This document shows, piece by piece, positions 4,930 through 6,480 of a stretch of DNA of 6,480 nucleotides (its first letter is position 1; every line of letters starts with the position of its first letter). A program made the position numbers and the translations under genes. Source of the DNA: Pseudomonadota bacterium (lineage in GTDB: Bacteria; Pseudomonadota; Gammaproteobacteria; Pseudomonadales; Halieaceae); assembly GCA_030591305.1 (NCBI GenBank), contig JAUVBI010000180.1, positions 1-6,480 on the forward strand, written 5' to 3'. The notes under the pieces were generated by a model. It did no database searches, was not told the origin of the DNA, and was given only the letters and a program-made list of their open reading frames with translations.

Positions 4930-6219
4930 CTATTTGAGCCCCGGCAGGTGTATGGCGCAACCGCCAATACGGCGCTCGATTTCGCTGTTTATCAGGGCGT
5001 AGGTGGCACTGTCGAGATCCTCGTAGCGGGACTTGAATTCCCGCTCCATCAGGCCTTCTGGCAGCTTGTTGAAACCAGGCATATAGCCCGCCTCCTGCAC
5101 CTGGTTACTCATATATTCCTGTAGTGCGGCGGCCTTGTTGCTCATTGCGACTTCGGCCAGGGATACGCCTGCCCGGTCTGCCAGCAGGTCGGCGAAGCTG
5201 AAGCCGGAGCCACCGCGGGAATCATCTATCTCCTTGAATACGCCCATATTATCCGCCAGCCCACTACCGCCGGCGGCGGAGATAGCAGCCGAGATACTGA
5301 AGTGCTTGGTCAGATCGTTTCTGCCACGCAGGAGTAAATTCATGGGCCGTGGCAGTGACACTGAGGCGGCGTCCGTCTGGCCCACCAGGTGTGTGATCGA
5401 ATTGCCACTGACTGCGACTCCCAGTGCCAGTAACAAGGCGCGGTTTTCTGCCACCGGGTCGCTACTCTCGCCGCTGCGCCGTTGGGCAAGTGCAAACAGG
5501 GGCTGCAGCAGGCGGTCCAGGGATATCGCAGCGCCGCTGAGGGTTTGGGACTGGCGGCCAATTTCAGTGTAATAGGCAATAATGCGCTGGCGGTCCTCGG
5601 GCGGCAGCAATAGATCGCGCCCCATGGACTGGATGCGCCCAGCCAGCCCTGATTGCCATTGATAGACGATTTGTAATGACCCGGGTTGTATCCGCACCTC
5701 CTTCAGTGCAGCCAGCAAGTCATGATATTCCGCCGAACGCCCGCGCAGGTACCTGTTGGCACCAGCGATAAGCGGGTTTATTAGTTTGGCAGGTACTACG
5801 AAGTCACCAAAATTCAGCTGCTGCAGGGTCACATGCGTGCCCTCCTGCCGCAGTTGTGCAGAGATATTCAGGAACTGCCCCAACGGGTTGGCCGGCAGGA
5901 GCAGACTGTACTGGAGATCGGCCCAGGCCTCAGTCAGACCCACCTGCAGGCCATGGCGGTTCGGGTAGGGAAGCACTGAATTCAGCATCAGGTTCAGATC
6001 GCGCCCGGTAATCTGCAATCGCCGCCTCTCACCGTCGCGAAGATTGCGCGGGTCATGCTGTTTTAGCAAACTCTTGATTCGGCCAACGTCCCCGTGCTGC
6101 ATACCGCCCACTCTCGCTACAACTGGCTCTTGTTGGATGGCCGAGATCAGCAGGAAGGCCGGTACACCGAGGGTGATCAGGGGCAGCAGCAGTAACAGTT
6201 TTGGCACCAATCCTGGCAC
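4930..6219 (-). CDS. Membrane-anchored protein of unknown function (429 aa)
   Basis: An N-terminal hydrophobic stretch (about 7-28, LLLLLPLITLGVPAFLLI) is a signal anchor or uncleaved signal, so the bulk is probably periplasmic. The remainder is a long soluble region with no recognised catalytic motif. It includes an ITGRDLNLMLN segment (about 70-80), a beta-rich part (LQYSLLLPANPLGQFLNISA), helical segments with RQRIIAYYTEIGRQSQ, and an LGVAVSGNSITHLVG patch (about 262-276). The C-terminal part has DLLADRAGVSLAEVAM and ends SATYALINSEIERRIGGCAI. The only acceptable starts are GTGs, at 6219 and four codons later. A GGGAG lies about 13 bases before the first, so the start is uncertain. It sits 93 bp downstream of the spermidine-synthase-like gene in the same direction, possibly co-transcribed. 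GC-rich codon use suits chromosomal backbone. I do not recognise a named family. Confidence 0.8.
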   Translation of the reverse strand: MPGLVPKLLLLLPLITLGVPAFLLISAIQQEPVVARVGGMQHGDVGRIKSLLKQHDPRNLRDGERRRLQITGRDLNLMLNSVLPYPNRHGLQVGLTEAWADLQYSLLLPANPLGQFLNISAQLRQEGTHVTLQQLNFGDFVVPAKLINPLIAGANRYLRGRSAEYHDLLAALKEVRIQPGSLQIVYQWQSGLAGRIQSMGRDLLLPPEDRQRIIAYYTEIGRQSQTLSGAAISLDRLLQPLFALAQRRSGESSDPVAENRALLLALGVAVSGNSITHLVGQTDAASVSLPRPMNLLLRGRNDLTKHFSISAAISAAGGSGLADNMGVFKEIDDSRGGSGFSFADLLADRAGVSLAEVAMSNKAAALQEYMSNQVQEAGYMPGFNKLPEGLMEREFKSRYEDLDSATYALINSEIERRIGGCAIHLPGLK

Positions 6220-6312
6220 AGCTTGTTTCTTACTCCCTTGCAGACTGGATGGTATTGGGCGAGCAATCTCGATGGCAGTGTACGGGTAACTCTCGCGCTA
6301 TCAATTCTCCGA
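6220..6312. other. Spacer between two minus-strand genes
   Basis: This 93-bp spacer contains no convincing terminator or promoter. The downstream frame is open back to a TAG at about 6299-6301 but has no ATG before the GTG at 6219. Co-transcription of the two genes is possible. Confidence 0.4.
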
Positions 6313-6480
6313 CTAGAACATCGAACCTTTTTTCGCGAGGAAAATCGTATGGTGGCTGCCCTTCCCCGGCCGCGCCCGCACCGAGCGTACCGATGTGTGA
6401 AAGCCCGTTTTTTTCAGACGGATGACAAACAGCGGGTCCGGGCCAGCCGACCAGACAGCCAGTGTACCTTCGGGGCCTAA
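6313..6480 (-). CDS. C-terminus of a spermidine-synthase-like / SAM-dependent transferase protein (partial)
   Basis: Reading leftward from the window edge, a frame of 55 codons ends at TAG (6313-6315). It begins LGPEGTLAVWSAGPDP, continues LFVIRLKKTGFHTSVRSVRA, and ends KGSHHTIFLAKKGSMF. The pattern GPxGxLAVWSAGPDPxF...RLxxxGF, then VRAR...KGxxHTIxLA, is the usual tail of spermidine-synthase-like methyltransferase-fold proteins, where the last strands close the Rossmann sheet. The SAM/decarboxy-SAM binding motifs lie outside the window, so whether it makes polyamines cannot be judged; many members of this branch have no proven activity. It is upstream of, and in the same direction as, the 429-residue membrane protein gene. 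The start lies beyond the window. Confidence 0.65.
   Translation of the reverse strand, partial: LGPEGTLAVWSAGPDPLFVIRLKKTGFHTSVRSVRARPGKGSHHTIFLAKKGSMF

Noticed and set aside
4055..5124. Several long overlapping frames on both strands across the lyase gene and the start of the next gene
   Set aside because: They are GC-rich shadows without family motifs, opposite or out of frame with well-supported genes.
5135..6289. Plus-strand frames across the 429-residue gene
   Set aside because: They are Ser/Arg/Pro-rich shadow translations of the minus-strand gene with no ribosome sites or motifs.
1..6480. CRISPR array, tRNA, rRNA or riboswitch
   Set aside because: No regularly spaced repeats, cloverleaf or conserved RNA motif was noticed on reading both strands.

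Overview
The window looks like a piece of a gammaproteobacterial chromosome, probably from a marine or environmental species. This is inferred from GC-rich, compact housekeeping-type genes on the right and from an attC core that resembles those of environmental gammaproteobacterial integrons. No rRNA or other taxonomic marker is present, so the genus is left open. The centre is the proximal end of a chromosomal (sedentary-type) integron. An integron integrase gene (about 2902-3912, +) is divergent from an array of AT-rich gene cassettes read leftward on the minus strand.

Layout, left to right. (1) 2-238: C-terminal fragment of an unidentified plus-strand gene. (2) 293-382: a 29-codon minus-strand tail with no start, cut by the insertion sequence. 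(3) 384-2051: an IS3-family insertion sequence with 18-bp imperfect terminal inverted repeats, orfA, orfB and an A8 slippery run predicted to fuse them. (4) about 2052-2421: start of cassette 2, a membrane-anchored protein gene whose 3' part was removed or displaced by the IS. (5) 2422-2796: cassette 1, a complete 375-bp cassette with a 95-codon gene and an 80-bp attC. (6) 2797-2867: candidate attI region with two direct repeats and a possible leftward cassette promoter. (7) intI. (8) 4031-4903: a citE-like CoA-ester lyase. (9) 4930-6219 (-): a conserved-looking membrane-anchored protein of unknown function. (10) 6313-6480 (-): the C-terminus of a spermidine-synthase-like protein.

How it fits together. 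IntI would recombine cassette attC sites into attI, so cassette 1 is the most recently inserted. Its exact boundaries can be read because its first bases (completing GTTATGT) are the perfect complement of the R'' box of its own attC (ACATAAC). The next cassette has a different core (GTTAGGC). The IS3-family element landed in cassette 2. No target duplication is visible at its ends, which suggests a later deletion or recombination that joined unrelated or distal sequence on its left. The GC-rich genes right of intI look like ordinary chromosomal backbone. The main novelty is the two cassette proteins of unknown function and the unusual attI/leader region. I see no evidence for a wholly new multi-gene system.
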